56,389 bases of DNA from an uncultured Altererythrobacter sp. (lineage in GTDB: Bacteria > Pseudomonadota > Alphaproteobacteria > Sphingomonadales > Sphingomonadaceae). How positions within the stretch are numbered: the stretch's first letter is position 1; the number at the start of each line of letters is the position of its first letter. The position numbers were made by a program, and so were the translations under genes. Shown here piece by piece: positions 40,901 through 49,532 of the stretch. Under the pieces are notes generated by a model, which searched no databases, was not told where the DNA came from, and was given only the letters and a program-made list of their open reading frames with translations. The DNA is taken from positions 1 to 56,389 of the forward strand of contig CAJXNC010000015.1 of NCBI GenBank assembly GCA_913056125.1, written 5' to 3'.

Positions 40901-41923
40901 CTATTTATAGGCGATGGCCGCGCTCGACGGGCCGGCCAGGTGCAGCACCTCGCTGCCCTTGAAGCCTGCCTCCGCGCACCAGAGGGCAAAATCCTTGCCC
41001 GTATAGTCGAAGGCATCGCCGCCCTCGATGATCATGTTGAGGCTCATCATCAGGCCGAACGCGTTTTCGCGCCGCGCGTCGTCGATCAATTGTTCGACGA
41101 CGATAAAGGCCCCGCCTTCGGGCAGCGCATCATAGGCCTTGGCGATGAGCATCTTCTTGGTCGGCAGGTCCCAGTCATGCAGCACCATGCCCATGGTGAT
41201 GACATCGGCCTTGGGAAGGTCGTCCTTGAAGAAATCGACCACGGCGGTGGAGACGCGATCTTCCAGCCCTGCTTCGGCAATCTTGCCTTGGGCAATCGGC
41301 TCGACCGGCGGCAGGTCGGCGGTAATGCAGGTCATGTGCGGATTGGCGCGCGCGACCGACATGGCCAGGATACCCTCGGCACCGCCGACATCGCACAAGG
41401 TCTTGTAGGGCGACCAGTCGAACTTCTCCGCCAGCGCCATGAAATTGCCGGTCGAGACTCCGCTCATCGCGGCGAGGAACTGCGCCAAGCCTTCGGGATC
41501 GGAATAGACCGTCTCGAAAATGGAGGCCATTCCGCGGGCGGATTCGTTCTGCGCCTGCCCGGTCTTGAGGCCCTTCAGCAAATCGCCCCAGAACGGGTAG
41601 AGCCGGTCATGCGCCATTTCGAGCAGGCCGCCTGCATAGGAGGGCTTGGCCTTGTCGAGAAATGCATCCGCCTCTGCGCTATTGCTGTAGAGGGCATCGG
41701 GTCCGTCGCCTTCGCGCTCGAGCATGCCCAGCGACACAAGTGCATCGGTGAAATCGGGTATCGCACGCGGCGCGAGCTCGAACTTCTGGCGGATCTGCTC
41801 CCCCGTCATCGGCCCCTTTGCCAGTTCGGTGAACAGGCCAAGCTTGGCCGCGGTTTGCAGCGTTCGCGCGGGCCAGAAGCCCATGCCGATCTGCACGATT
41901 CTTTCAGGTGTTAGCTGAGCCAT
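40901..41923 (-). CDS. O-methyltransferase (acetylserotonin/hydroxyneurosporene methyltransferase type)
   Basis: A 340-residue SAM-dependent methyltransferase of the plant-OMT-like family. The N-terminal half is a winged-helix dimerisation domain (about 1-100: FWPARTLQTAAKLGLFTELAKGPMTGEQIRQKF). The C-terminal half has LCDVGGAEGILA (motif I), ITADLPPVEP and MGMVLHDWD, with the His/Asp catalytic region. The substrate is unknown; small aromatic or isoprenoid hydroxyls are typical. It is a paralogue of the gene at 45556-46584, sharing the same domain order. GGGGGAG lies upstream of the ATG. Confidence 0.9.
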   Translation of the reverse strand: MAQLTPERIVQIGMGFWPARTLQTAAKLGLFTELAKGPMTGEQIRQKFELAPRAIPDFTDALVSLGMLEREGDGPDALYSNSAEADAFLDKAKPSYAGGLLEMAHDRLYPFWGDLLKGLKTGQAQNESARGMASIFETVYSDPEGLAQFLAAMSGVSTGNFMALAEKFDWSPYKTLCDVGGAEGILAMSVARANPHMTCITADLPPVEPIAQGKIAEAGLEDRVSTAVVDFFKDDLPKADVITMGMVLHDWDLPTKKMLIAKAYDALPEGGAFIVVEQLIDDARRENAFGLMMSLNMIIEGGDAFDYTGKDFALWCAEAGFKGSEVLHLAGPSSAAIAYK

Positions 41924-42062
41924 GATCCGGTCTCCCCCAAGACAATTGATAGAGCCTGCGTGGGAAAGCGAGTCGTAGCAAGCGAATTAGAGGAATCTAT
42001 TGCAGACTCGCCTTCGCATGTGCATCATTGTTTTATTTGCAACTACTTGGGGGTTCGCTTTC

Positions 42063-42362
42063 ATGGCGGGATTTGTTGTTGCGCGTTACCGGGTCACGAG
42101 GCCAACAGAGTTTGCCAGATACATCGAAGCCGTGGTGCCCACGCTTATTGCCCACGGGGCCGAAGTGGTGGTGGCCGACAATGCAACCACGGTGCTCGAG
42201 GGCGAAGCGCCGCCGACCACGATCGTCCTGCGTTTCGAGTCAGTTGCCGATGCCAGGGACTGGTACAACTCGCCCGCATACCAGGCTATCAGGCATCACC
42301 GCACGCGCAATTCGGATATGGGCAGCGTGGTGATCACCGAGGAGTACGATCCGGGTCGCTGA
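42063..42362 (+). CDS. DUF1330 domain-containing protein
   Basis: A 99-residue ferredoxin-like-fold protein: MAGFVVARYRVTRPTEFARYIEAVVPTLIAHGAEVVVAD, then EGEAPPTTIVLRFESVADARDWYNSPAYQAIRHHR. This is DUF1330, related to the ABM/EthD dimeric alpha-beta barrels, with no known reaction. The ATG at 42063 gives the family length. A TTG at 42000 with an AGAGGA upstream would add a hydrophobic leader (MCIIVLFATTWGFAF) that the family lacks, so it is the less likely start but not excluded. Confidence 0.85.
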   Translation: MAGFVVARYRVTRPTEFARYIEAVVPTLIAHGAEVVVADNATTVLEGEAPPTTIVLRFESVADARDWYNSPAYQAIRHHRTRNSDMGSVVITEEYDPGR

Positions 42363-42374
42363 GACCGGCAGGAC

Positions 42375-43313
42375 CTAGCGCCAGGCAGGTCCGGCTATAT
42401 CGAGCCCGCGTGCCCGCAACTGGTCAAGCACGCCATCCTCTTCCGCCAGCACGCGCAGGGGAACGACTGCAAGCGTCACACCTTCAGCCTGCACCGCACC
42501 ATAAATCGTATCGGTCCAGATGCCGCGCAGGTCGGCTCCCATCTCCTGATCTGCCCAGGGCCAGCAGCGGCCAAGCGCCACTTCAAGCGGATTGGCCATC
42601 ACGGCGGGCACATCGAAGCTGCGCCAGTCATCGCCGCGCTGCTCGATCAGGTCACTGCCGATCTCGACCGCGGTCATCGCTGCATCGAGGCAGGGCAAAT
42701 GCGTTTCGGGCGGCGCTTCGGCCAGATTGTCGAGCATGTCCTCCCCGCGAACCTCGCCCGCACGCTCTCGCGGGACATCGTTCCGCCGCGCCGCGCGTTC
42801 GACCACTTCGCTGGCATCGTCCATCGTATCGCGATTGAAGCGCAACCGCCGCGAGAGCAGGTCGAAGGCCGTGATCAGGAAGCTGCGCCGCGCATAATCC
42901 TGTTCGTATTCTTCCTCCAATGCGGCAAGGCGGGCAAGCTCGGGCGGGTCGAGATAGTCTGCCGCCACCGTATCATCGGGCAGGCGCGTGATCCGTCCGC
43001 CTGCAAAGATCAGCCGCAAGATGTCCCCGGGCGAAATCTTCGGCCTGATATCGAGGATGACGCGACTGGCCCCTGCCGTGGCTTCCCTGAGCCGGTCGGG
43101 CTGCCAAGGCGTGCTCTCGGGAACGGCACGGATTTCTCCGACAAGGATGATCGTCCCTTGTTCGGTGTCGATGGTCCACATCGGCGCGCCCGAACGTTGC
43201 GCCATGACCACGATCATGTCCGACTGGTCGGGTTCGGTTTCCTGTGCATAGGAAGCAGCGGGCATCGCCAGTACGGTGCTTAGCAGCAACAGGGGAAACG
43301 CGATTGCCTTCAT
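42375..43313 (-). CDS. TraB/GumN-like secreted protein
   Basis: A 312-residue protein with a signal peptide (LLLLSTVLAMPAASYAQ). The mature part matches the TraB/GumN family: APMWTIDTEQGTIILVGEIRAVPEST at the N-terminus replaces the usual GTxH, and GIWTDTIYGAVQAEGVTLAVVPLRVLAEEDGVLDQLRARG at the C-terminus is the conserved final block. Family members act in pheromone inactivation (TraB) or have unknown roles (GumN). The classical metal-binding His of the family is not obvious in the N-terminal motif, so it may be a divergent member. Confidence 0.82.
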   Translation of the reverse strand: MKAIAFPLLLLSTVLAMPAASYAQETEPDQSDMIVVMAQRSGAPMWTIDTEQGTIILVGEIRAVPESTPWQPDRLREATAGASRVILDIRPKISPGDILRLIFAGGRITRLPDDTVAADYLDPPELARLAALEEEYEQDYARRSFLITAFDLLSRRLRFNRDTMDDASEVVERAARRNDVPRERAGEVRGEDMLDNLAEAPPETHLPCLDAAMTAVEIGSDLIEQRGDDWRSFDVPAVMANPLEVALGRCWPWADQEMGADLRGIWTDTIYGAVQAEGVTLAVVPLRVLAEEDGVLDQLRARGLDIAGPAWR

Positions 43314-43394
43314 GATGGGCGAACTAGGCGATTCTCGCTGAACGCCGCATTGCCCGTCTACGGTACCAGTACAAAGCCCCGCAGTAGCTCAATA

Positions 43395-43919
43395 TCACGC
43401 GCAGTGGTCCAGCTCGTCCTTAGTAAGGGCAGCGCGAACTGGAAGATCGAGACGCTTCGCAATTGCCGGGTCCCCCTCCCCACGCCAGATCGCGCAGACC
43501 ACGCCGATCACTTGCGCACCGGCTTGCTCGACGAGCCCAGCGCCGTCAGCAACGGCACCGCCTGTGGTGATGACATCCTCGACTAGCACGACCTTGCGAC
43601 CATCAACATCGCCGCCTTCGACCGCGAGGCAGGTGCCGTAGGCTTTTGCTTCCTTGCGGACGAATACGGCAGGCAAACCACATTCCAGCGACATGGCCGT
43701 GGCTATCGGAACTCCGCCCAGTTCAAGGCCCGCAAGTATCTCTGCATCTTCCGGCAGCAGCGCGACCATCGCCTTTGCGACCTGCCGCAGGAGGACCGGG
43801 TCGCCCTCGAATCGATACTTGTCGAAATACTCGTTTGCGACTTGTCCCGATCGAAGTACGAATTCGCCCGTCAGGCGGCACCGCGCATCAATGCGGGAGG
43901 CAAGATCGGAATTGCTCAC
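43395..43919 (-). CDS. pyrE: Orotate phosphoribosyltransferase
   Basis: A 174-residue type I phosphoribosyltransferase that makes orotidine 5'-phosphate from orotate and PRPP in pyrimidine synthesis. The PRPP loop VVLVEDVITTGGAV, the substrate block GLELGGVPIATAMSLE and FVRKEAKAYGT are all as expected. The start overlaps the end of nadB by 4 bp on the same strand, so pyrE is translated in series after nadB. This pairing of pyrimidine and NAD synthesis uses PRPP or aspartate-derived precursors but is not a common textbook operon. Confidence 0.96.
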   Translation of the reverse strand: MSNSDLASRIDARCRLTGEFVLRSGQVANEYFDKYRFEGDPVLLRQVAKAMVALLPEDAEILAGLELGGVPIATAMSLECGLPAVFVRKEAKAYGTCLAVEGGDVDGRKVVLVEDVITTGGAVADGAGLVEQAGAQVIGVVCAIWRGEGDPAIAKRLDLPVRAALTKDELDHCA

Positions 43920-45508
43920 GGCACCAGTACCGTGTCGATCGGCGGGTCGACCGTTTCGGGATAATCGAGCGTGTAATGCAGCCCGCGGCTCTCATGCCGC
44001 TTGAGCGCGGACTTCACGATCAGCTCGGCGCATTGGTGGAGGTTGCGCAATTCGATCAGGTCCGTGGTGACACGGAAATGGCCGTAATAATCCTCGATCT
44101 CGCTACCAAGCAGGTTGATCCGATGCGCCGCGCGTTCGAGCCGCTTGGTGGTGCGGACAATGCCGACATAGTTCCACATGAAGCGGCGGATCTCGGTCCA
44201 GTTCTGCTTGATGACCACTTCCTCGTCGGAATCGGTCACGCGGCTTTCATCCCATTCGCGGATTGCGGGCGGAGCCTCGAAGCTGTCCCAATTGGCGAGG
44301 ATGTCCTTCGCCGCCGCATCGCCGAAGACGAAGCATTCGAGCAGTGAGTTCGAGGCAAGGCGATTGGCGCCGTGGAGCCCGCTCTCCGTGCATTCGCCCG
44401 CCGCATAAAGGCCGGGCAGGTCGGTGCGGCCGTTGAGGTCGATCAGCACGCCGCCGCATGTGTAATGCTGCGCGGGCACGACCGGGATCGGCTCCTTCGT
44501 CATGTCGATGCCGAGCGTTTCCAGCTTGTCGTAGATCGTGGGGAAATGCTCCATCACGAATTCGGGCGGCTGGTGGCTGATATCGAGATGGACGTAATCT
44601 AGGCCGAAGCGCTTGATCTGGTCGTCGATCGCACGGGCGACGACATCGCGCGGGGCAAGCTCCATCCGCTCCGGATCGTAATCCTGCATGAAGCGATGGC
44701 CCGTCTCCGGGTGCAGCAAATGCCCGCCCTCGCCGCGCACCGCCTCGGTAATGAGGAAGTTCTTGACCTCGAGATTATAGAGGCAGGTCGGGTGGAACTG
44801 CATCATCTCCATATTGGAAACGCGCGCACCCGCCCGCCAGGCCATGGCTATCCCGTCTCCCGTCGCGCCGCGCGGTGCGGTGGAGAAGAGGTAGCAACGC
44901 CCCGCCCCGCCCGCCGCCATCACGGTGGCGCGCGCGGTGTAGGCTTCCACCTTGCCGGTCTGCGTATCGAGCGCATAGGCGCCCCAGACGCGGCCGGAGC
45001 CTGAATATTTGATTTCGTTCTGCCCGGTAATCAGGTCCACGCAAGTGTGGTTGGGCAGCAGGGTGATATTGGGATTTTCTTCCGCCGCCTGGAGCAGGGC
45101 CGCCTGCACCGCCCAGCCGGTGGCATCGTGCACATGGACGATCCGGCGATGCGAATGCCCGCCTTCCCGCGTCAGGTGCAGGTCGCTTCCCTCGCGATTG
45201 AAGGGAACGCCCAGCTCGCACAGCCTATCGATCGCCGCCGGCGCGCGGGAAATGACGAACTCCACGGTCTCGCGATCGTTGAGGCCGGCGCCGGCCACCA
45301 TGGTGTCGCGGATATGGTCCTCGAACGTGTCACCCGTATCGAGCACGGCGGCAATCCCGCCCTGCGCCCAAGCCGTGGAGCCCGAAGTCAGCTTGCCCTT
45401 GGCGAGGACGAGCACTTTCAACTCCTGCGCCAGCGACAGCGCAGCCGTCAGCCCGGCAGCGCCGGAACCGATGACAAGGACATCGAATTGCTCGTTTTTC
45501 GCGGACAT
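43916..45508 (-). CDS. nadB: L-aspartate oxidase
   Basis: A 530-residue FAD enzyme that oxidises L-aspartate to iminoaspartate in de novo NAD synthesis. The N-terminal dinucleotide motif VIGSGAAGLTAALSLA, the block STAWAQGGIAAVLDTGDTFEDH, MEMMQFHPTCLYN and the flavin-binding GLYAAGECTESGLHGANRLASNSLLE are characteristic. The C-terminal helical domain is present and the length is normal. nadA and nadC are not in the window. Confidence 0.96.
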   Translation of the reverse strand: MSAKNEQFDVLVIGSGAAGLTAALSLAQELKVLVLAKGKLTSGSTAWAQGGIAAVLDTGDTFEDHIRDTMVAGAGLNDRETVEFVISRAPAAIDRLCELGVPFNREGSDLHLTREGGHSHRRIVHVHDATGWAVQAALLQAAEENPNITLLPNHTCVDLITGQNEIKYSGSGRVWGAYALDTQTGKVEAYTARATVMAAGGAGRCYLFSTAPRGATGDGIAMAWRAGARVSNMEMMQFHPTCLYNLEVKNFLITEAVRGEGGHLLHPETGHRFMQDYDPERMELAPRDVVARAIDDQIKRFGLDYVHLDISHQPPEFVMEHFPTIYDKLETLGIDMTKEPIPVVPAQHYTCGGVLIDLNGRTDLPGLYAAGECTESGLHGANRLASNSLLECFVFGDAAAKDILANWDSFEAPPAIREWDESRVTDSDEEVVIKQNWTEIRRFMWNYVGIVRTTKRLERAAHRINLLGSEIEDYYGHFRVTTDLIELRNLHQCAELIVKSALKRHESRGLHYTLDYPETVDPPIDTVLVP

Positions 45509-45555
45509 CGCGCCCTAATGCCCGCGCAATGCCCAGGCCGCAAGCAGACGAAAGG

Positions 45556-46584
45556 TCAGGCCTTGACCGCCTCGACCACGCTGACGGCCGAACCGGTCGG
45601 CACGACGCGGGTCATGCGCAGTCCCGATGCGGCGAGCAGCTCGGCATATTCGGACGGTGTGCGCTCTGCGCCGCCGGGGCCGGTGAGCATCATCATGTCG
45701 AGCACCTTGCCAGGATGGGGATCGTCATTTTCCGGGATCACCATCTCCACGATCAGCACGCGGCCGTCATCCGCCATCGCGTCGCGGCAATGGCCCAGGA
45801 TGGTGGCGCATTCCTGCTCGTCCCAGTCATGGATGATGTGCGACATGAGATAGGCGTCATGCCCCTTGGGCACGCCTTCGAAGAAGCTTCCGCCTTCGAT
45901 AGCCACCCGGTCCGCCACGCCGAATTTCTCCAACAGGGCAGGCGCATCGGTCACGACGTGCGGCAAGTCGTAAAGCACGCCCTTGAGGTGCGGATGGCGC
46001 GACAGGACATGGCCGAGCATATTGCCCGATGCCCCGCCGACGTCGACCAGCGTGCCAATGCCGGAAAAGTCGTAGGCCTCGGCCACGGCGGGCGGCTCCT
46101 GCCCGTGAATTCCGACCATGGTCTCGGAGAACATTTCCGGCATGCCCGGTGTCTCCTGGATCACCTCGAACAGGCCCTTGCCGTAATGCTTTTCCAGCCC
46201 CGGCTCATTGGTCTGCAGCGCATAATCGAGGTTCTGCCATGCGGGCGCAACGAAGCTGCCGATCAGGCAGATGGTGGTCGAGCGGGCATTGCCCGGCGCG
46301 CCGGTGCGCAAGGCCTCGCCCAGTTCGGTCAGTTCGTACGTGTGTGGCGCAACCGTCTTGACCAGGCCCATACCTGTCAACGTGCGCATGAAGCGCCGGA
46401 AGGCACCCTGGTGCATGCCGAATTCCCCGGCAAGGTCGTCAGCCCGGCGCGATTCGCCGGGGCGGAACTTGTCCGCGATCCCCATCTCCGCAGCCTGGCG
46501 GAGGATCTGGCTGTTCCAGTACCCCCAGGCAATCTGCATCAGCTGCACGGCAGCGGGCGGTGTTTCCATCGATTCCTGAGACAT
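45556..46584 (-). CDS. O-methyltransferase (second paralogue)
   Basis: A 342-residue protein with the same order as the gene at 40901-41923: winged-helix N-terminal domain (LMQIAWGYWNSQILRQAAEMGIADKF), then LVDVGGASGNMLG (motif I), LYDLPHVV and MSHIIHDWDEQECATIL with the catalytic His. The shared arrangement and length suggest an old duplication. The substrate is unknown. The ATG at 46584 has GGAGG eight bases upstream. Confidence 0.9.
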   Translation of the reverse strand: MSQESMETPPAAVQLMQIAWGYWNSQILRQAAEMGIADKFRPGESRRADDLAGEFGMHQGAFRRFMRTLTGMGLVKTVAPHTYELTELGEALRTGAPGNARSTTICLIGSFVAPAWQNLDYALQTNEPGLEKHYGKGLFEVIQETPGMPEMFSETMVGIHGQEPPAVAEAYDFSGIGTLVDVGGASGNMLGHVLSRHPHLKGVLYDLPHVVTDAPALLEKFGVADRVAIEGGSFFEGVPKGHDAYLMSHIIHDWDEQECATILGHCRDAMADDGRVLIVEMVIPENDDPHPGKVLDMMMLTGPGGAERTPSEYAELLAASGLRMTRVVPTGSAVSVVEAVKA

Positions 46585-46662
46585 ATGCGAATCCTCCCCC
46601 AAGTACTCGCGACCGCAGAGGAAACTACAGGGAATCGCCGCAATGTAACGCGAATTCGCGCG

Positions 46663-47613
46663 TCAGGCCGGTTCGTCCACTGCGCTGGTCAACTGCACGA
46701 ATACATCTTCGAGATCGGCCTCGCGCGTCGAGACATCCTCGATCGCAAAGCCCTGTTCCTGCAGTTTGGCGAGCACCTGTCCGGCGGTCATCTCGCCCTT
46801 GTCATAGGTGATTTCGATCACCCGCTCGCCCGCCTGCTGGCACTTGCGGAAGCGCGGATCGGAAGGAAGCTGGTCCACTTCGCGATCGACTGTCACAGCG
46901 ACAATCTTTTCGCCCATCATGCCGACCAGTTCGCGCGTCGGCTTGTGTGCGATCAGTTCGCCATGATTGATGATGGCGATCTCGTCGCATAGCTGTTCGG
47001 CCTCTTCGAGGTAATGCGTGGTGAGGACGACGGTCACGCCCTCGGCATTCATCTCGCTTACCAGTTCCCACAATTGCCGCCGCAGCTCGACATCGACGCC
47101 GGCCGTCGGCTCGTCGAGCACGAGGATGGGCGGCGAATGGACCATGGCCTTGGCGATCAGAAGGCGGCGCTTCATCCCGCCCGACAGCGTGCGCGCATAG
47201 GCGTCGCGCTTGTCCGCCAGATGCACTGCCTTGAGCAATTCCTCCGAGCGACGCAAATGCTTGGCTATGCCGTAGAAGCCGCCCTGGTTCTCCAGCACCT
47301 CGAACGGCGTGAAGAAGGGGTCGAAGACGATTTCCTGCGGCACGATGCCGATATTCAACTTGGCATTGCGATGATCGGTATCGATGTCGTGGCCCCATAT
47401 GCGGATGGAACCGCTGGTCTTGTTCACCAGCCCGGCCATGATGTTGATGAGCGTCGACTTGCCGGCGCCATTGGGACCGAGCAGGCCGAACACGCCGCCC
47501 TCTGGAATATCGAAGCTGAGGCCCTTCAGCGCCAGCTTGGGGCCGGACTTCTTGCTGCCGGCATATTCCTTGACGACGTCGCGGATCTCGATTGCTGGGG
47601 ACTTTGCGGACAT
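46663..47613 (-). CDS. ABC transporter ATP-binding protein (YadG-like)
   Basis: A 316-residue ATPase with an N-terminal ABC domain (about 8-235) and a short C-terminal domain. Walker A GPNGAGKST is at 46-54, the signature LSGGMKRR at 143-150 and Walker B VLDEPT at 165-170. The sequence resembles the YadG ABC-2 exporters and the natA type. No permease gene is adjacent in the window, so its partner is unknown; it may be encoded elsewhere. Confidence 0.93.
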   Translation of the reverse strand: MSAKSPAIEIRDVVKEYAGSKKSGPKLALKGLSFDIPEGGVFGLLGPNGAGKSTLINIMAGLVNKTSGSIRIWGHDIDTDHRNAKLNIGIVPQEIVFDPFFTPFEVLENQGGFYGIAKHLRRSEELLKAVHLADKRDAYARTLSGGMKRRLLIAKAMVHSPPILVLDEPTAGVDVELRRQLWELVSEMNAEGVTVVLTTHYLEEAEQLCDEIAIINHGELIAHKPTRELVGMMGEKIVAVTVDREVDQLPSDPRFRKCQQAGERVIEITYDKGEMTAGQVLAKLQEQGFAIEDVSTREADLEDVFVQLTSAVDEPA

Positions 47614-47701
47614 GGCGTGGGCTTTGGCCCGGCGCGGCGCTTTCGTAAAGGGGAGTGCATCCCATATTGCCTGAATCGCGCGATCAAGTTAGGCGAATTG
47701 C

Positions 47702-47926
47702 ATGAGCGACATCCCCGAGACCACCTTCGTCGAAACCGCGCGTGTTTGCTGCGACGGTGCCGGAGCAATTCGCGGTGGCACCAGCTTCCGCCCTGCGGCC
47801 CTCGGCCATCCGCGCGTCTACATGCAGATCGACGAGAAGGGCTATGTCGATTGCGGCTATTGCGATCGGCGCTTCATCCTCAAGGGCGGCCCCGCAGATA
47901 CCGAGGCCGGCCAGCAAGCCGCCTGA
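47702..47926 (+). CDS. CHCC-type zinc finger protein (NDUFS6-like)
   Basis: A 74-residue protein whose core AALGHPRVYMQIDEKGYVDCGYCDRRFIL fits zf-CHCC. Likely zinc ligands are Cys16 or 17, His36, Cys51 and Cys54. The mitochondrial relative NDUFS6 belongs to complex I; bacterial members of this size are common in alphaproteobacteria and are thought to be complex I-associated. The role is inferred only from family resemblance. Confidence 0.9.
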   Translation: MSDIPETTFVETARVCCDGAGAIRGGTSFRPAALGHPRVYMQIDEKGYVDCGYCDRRFILKGGPADTEAGQQAA

Positions 47927-48024
47927 GCAGACCGCTTGCCCAAGCTTAAGCCGGGGGAACCACTCCGGTCAGTCTTCGTTCACCTCTCCTGTGAGACGAT
48001 GCGTCCCATCGTGGGAGAATGATA

Positions 48025-48435
48025 ATGAAGAAAATTGTCGCACTTGCAGCAGCATCTGCCGCCCTTGCCCTCGGTGCAACAGCGGCGCAGGCCGAAACCC
48101 GCCAGGAGCGGAGTGAAGCGCACGTCGCAGAAATGCTCGAAGGGCGCGTGGCGGGCGAACCGCAAAGCTGCATTTCCGCATTCCGCAGCCGCGATCTCGA
48201 GGTGATACCCTATGTCGGCATCGCCTATGAAAGCGGTGATACGATCTACCTTGCACGCGCAACGCGTCCGGAATCGCTCCGCGATTCCGATGTGCCGGTA
48301 ATCCAGCGCTATGGCAGCCAGCTGTGCCGTTCGGACGTGATCCGCACCGTGGATCGCTATTCGAACTTCCAGACCGGCGTCGTCTTCCTGGGCGACTTCG
48401 TGCCCTACACCAAGGTCGATAGCGCGGACGGCTGA
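48025..48435 (+). CDS. Hypothetical exported protein, 136 residues
   Basis: A signal peptide (IVALAAASAALALGATAAQA) is followed by a strand-rich domain. Two Cys (EPQSCISAFRSRD and YGSQLCRSDVIRTVD) may form a disulfide in the periplasm. I chose the ATG at 48025 because GTGGGAGA gives correct spacing, whereas the ATG at 48019 would have it too close. No family is recognised. The DUF924 gene begins 6 bp downstream. Confidence 0.75.
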   Translation: MKKIVALAAASAALALGATAAQAETRQERSEAHVAEMLEGRVAGEPQSCISAFRSRDLEVIPYVGIAYESGDTIYLARATRPESLRDSDVPVIQRYGSQLCRSDVIRTVDRYSNFQTGVVFLGDFVPYTKVDSADG

Positions 48436-48441
48436 TAGAAG

Positions 48442-48996
48442 GTGGCCGCCCTCTCCCGCAGCTGGGCGGCCGACCTCCTCCATGCGTGGTTCCATGAGCT
48501 GGAGCCACGCGACTGGTGGGGTGGCTCCGCCAAGGCAGACGCCCTGCTTCGCTGCCGCTTTGCCCGCTGGCTGAACGCGCTGCACACGCGCCCCGCGGAA
48601 GACTTCCTCCAATCTCCGCGAATGGCGCTGGCCGCAGTACTGCTGTTCGACCAGGTGCCGCGCAACCTCCACTCGGGAACCGCGCAAGCCTTTGCTCATG
48701 ACGGGCTGGCAAGGCGCATCACCTATGGCGCGCTGGCGCGGGGATGGGACCGCAGCCTCCAACCTGTCGAGCGCCAGTTCCTCGCAATGCCATTGATGCA
48801 TAGCGAAGACATTTTCGATCAGCGCAATTCGCTTGCCTATTTCTGCACCCTCGGGCGCCGCTATGGATTCCCCTTCGCGCGTGACCATTACCGCATGATT
48901 GCCCGTTTCGGACGATATCCCCATCGCAACAAGGTGTTGGGCCGCAAATCCACTCCTGCGGAGGAACGCGCCATCGCTGCCGGCTTCGCCTGGTAG
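48442..48996 (+). CDS. DUF924 family protein
   Basis: A 184-residue helical protein: LHAWFHELEPRDWW near the start, MALAAVLLFDQVPRNLHSGTAQAFAHDGLA in the centre and RDHYRMIARFGRYPHRNKVLGRKSTPAE at the end match DUF924. The family resembles a tetratricopeptide-like helical bundle and has no known reaction. The GTG start lies 6 bp after the previous stop, so it is probably co-transcribed. Confidence 0.9.
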   Translation: MAALSRSWAADLLHAWFHELEPRDWWGGSAKADALLRCRFARWLNALHTRPAEDFLQSPRMALAAVLLFDQVPRNLHSGTAQAFAHDGLARRITYGALARGWDRSLQPVERQFLAMPLMHSEDIFDQRNSLAYFCTLGRRYGFPFARDHYRMIARFGRYPHRNKVLGRKSTPAEERAIAAGFAW

Positions 48997-49091
48997 GTAA
49001 GGCGAAAGGGGGCGTTTACTTTCCGCTCAGGCACAGCCAAACTCCACCCAACGGTCGCCGATCGAGCAGGCCGAGAGTGGGGAGGGGTTTC

Positions 49092-49532
49092 ATGCAATAT
49101 GCGGTCTGGATGGTCCGCCTGATCTACGCCGCCTGGATGATTCCGGCAGGTCTCAACCATTTCTACCAGCTCTATCCGCAACCGCTCGGCAACGAGCCGC
49201 TCAGCATCGGCGTGTTCACCGCCCTGCTCGACAGCGGGCTGTTCACCGTGGTCAAGGCGGTCGAGCTGATTGCAGGGCTGATGCTGCTGTTCGGATTCCG
49301 CGTGCCGCTGGCGCTGGTCATTGTGCTGCCGGTGAGCTTCACCGTCTGGTACTGGGACACGGAATTGCAGGGCTGGTGGACAGCCTCGGCTATCTATGGC
49401 TGGGGCGTGGTCAGCTGCAACGTCCTGCTGATCCTCGCCTATTGGGATAGCTATCGCGACATGTTCGCCGACAATGTGCAGCCGAGCCTCGACTGGCTGA
49501 CCGGCTCCAAGGGATCGGAGGCGCAGTCATGA
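49092..49532 (+). CDS. DoxX-like membrane protein, first of a pair
   Basis: A 146-residue protein with four hydrophobic helices (about 5-27, 43-65, 70-88 and 97-118). The arrangement, including SGLFTVVKAVELIAGLMLLFGFRVPLAL, is typical of the DoxX/DoxD-like superfamily of small quinone-linked or redox membrane proteins. GGAGGGG precedes the ATG at 49092 exactly. It overlaps the next gene by 4 bp. Confidence 0.82.
   Translation: MQYAVWMVRLIYAAWMIPAGLNHFYQLYPQPLGNEPLSIGVFTALLDSGLFTVVKAVELIAGLMLLFGFRVPLALVIVLPVSFTVWYWDTELQGWWTASAIYGWGVVSCNVLLILAYWDSYRDMFADNVQPSLDWLTGSKGSEAQS

Noticed and set aside
42000-42062. Signal or membrane leader of the DUF1330 protein from a TTG start
   Set aside because: The family has no leader and an ATG at 42063 gives the usual length, although an upstream AGAGGA keeps the TTG possible.
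45529-46992. 487-residue plus-strand frame across the methyltransferase and ABC genes
   Set aside because: It spans two clearly coded minus-strand genes and has shadow-type composition.
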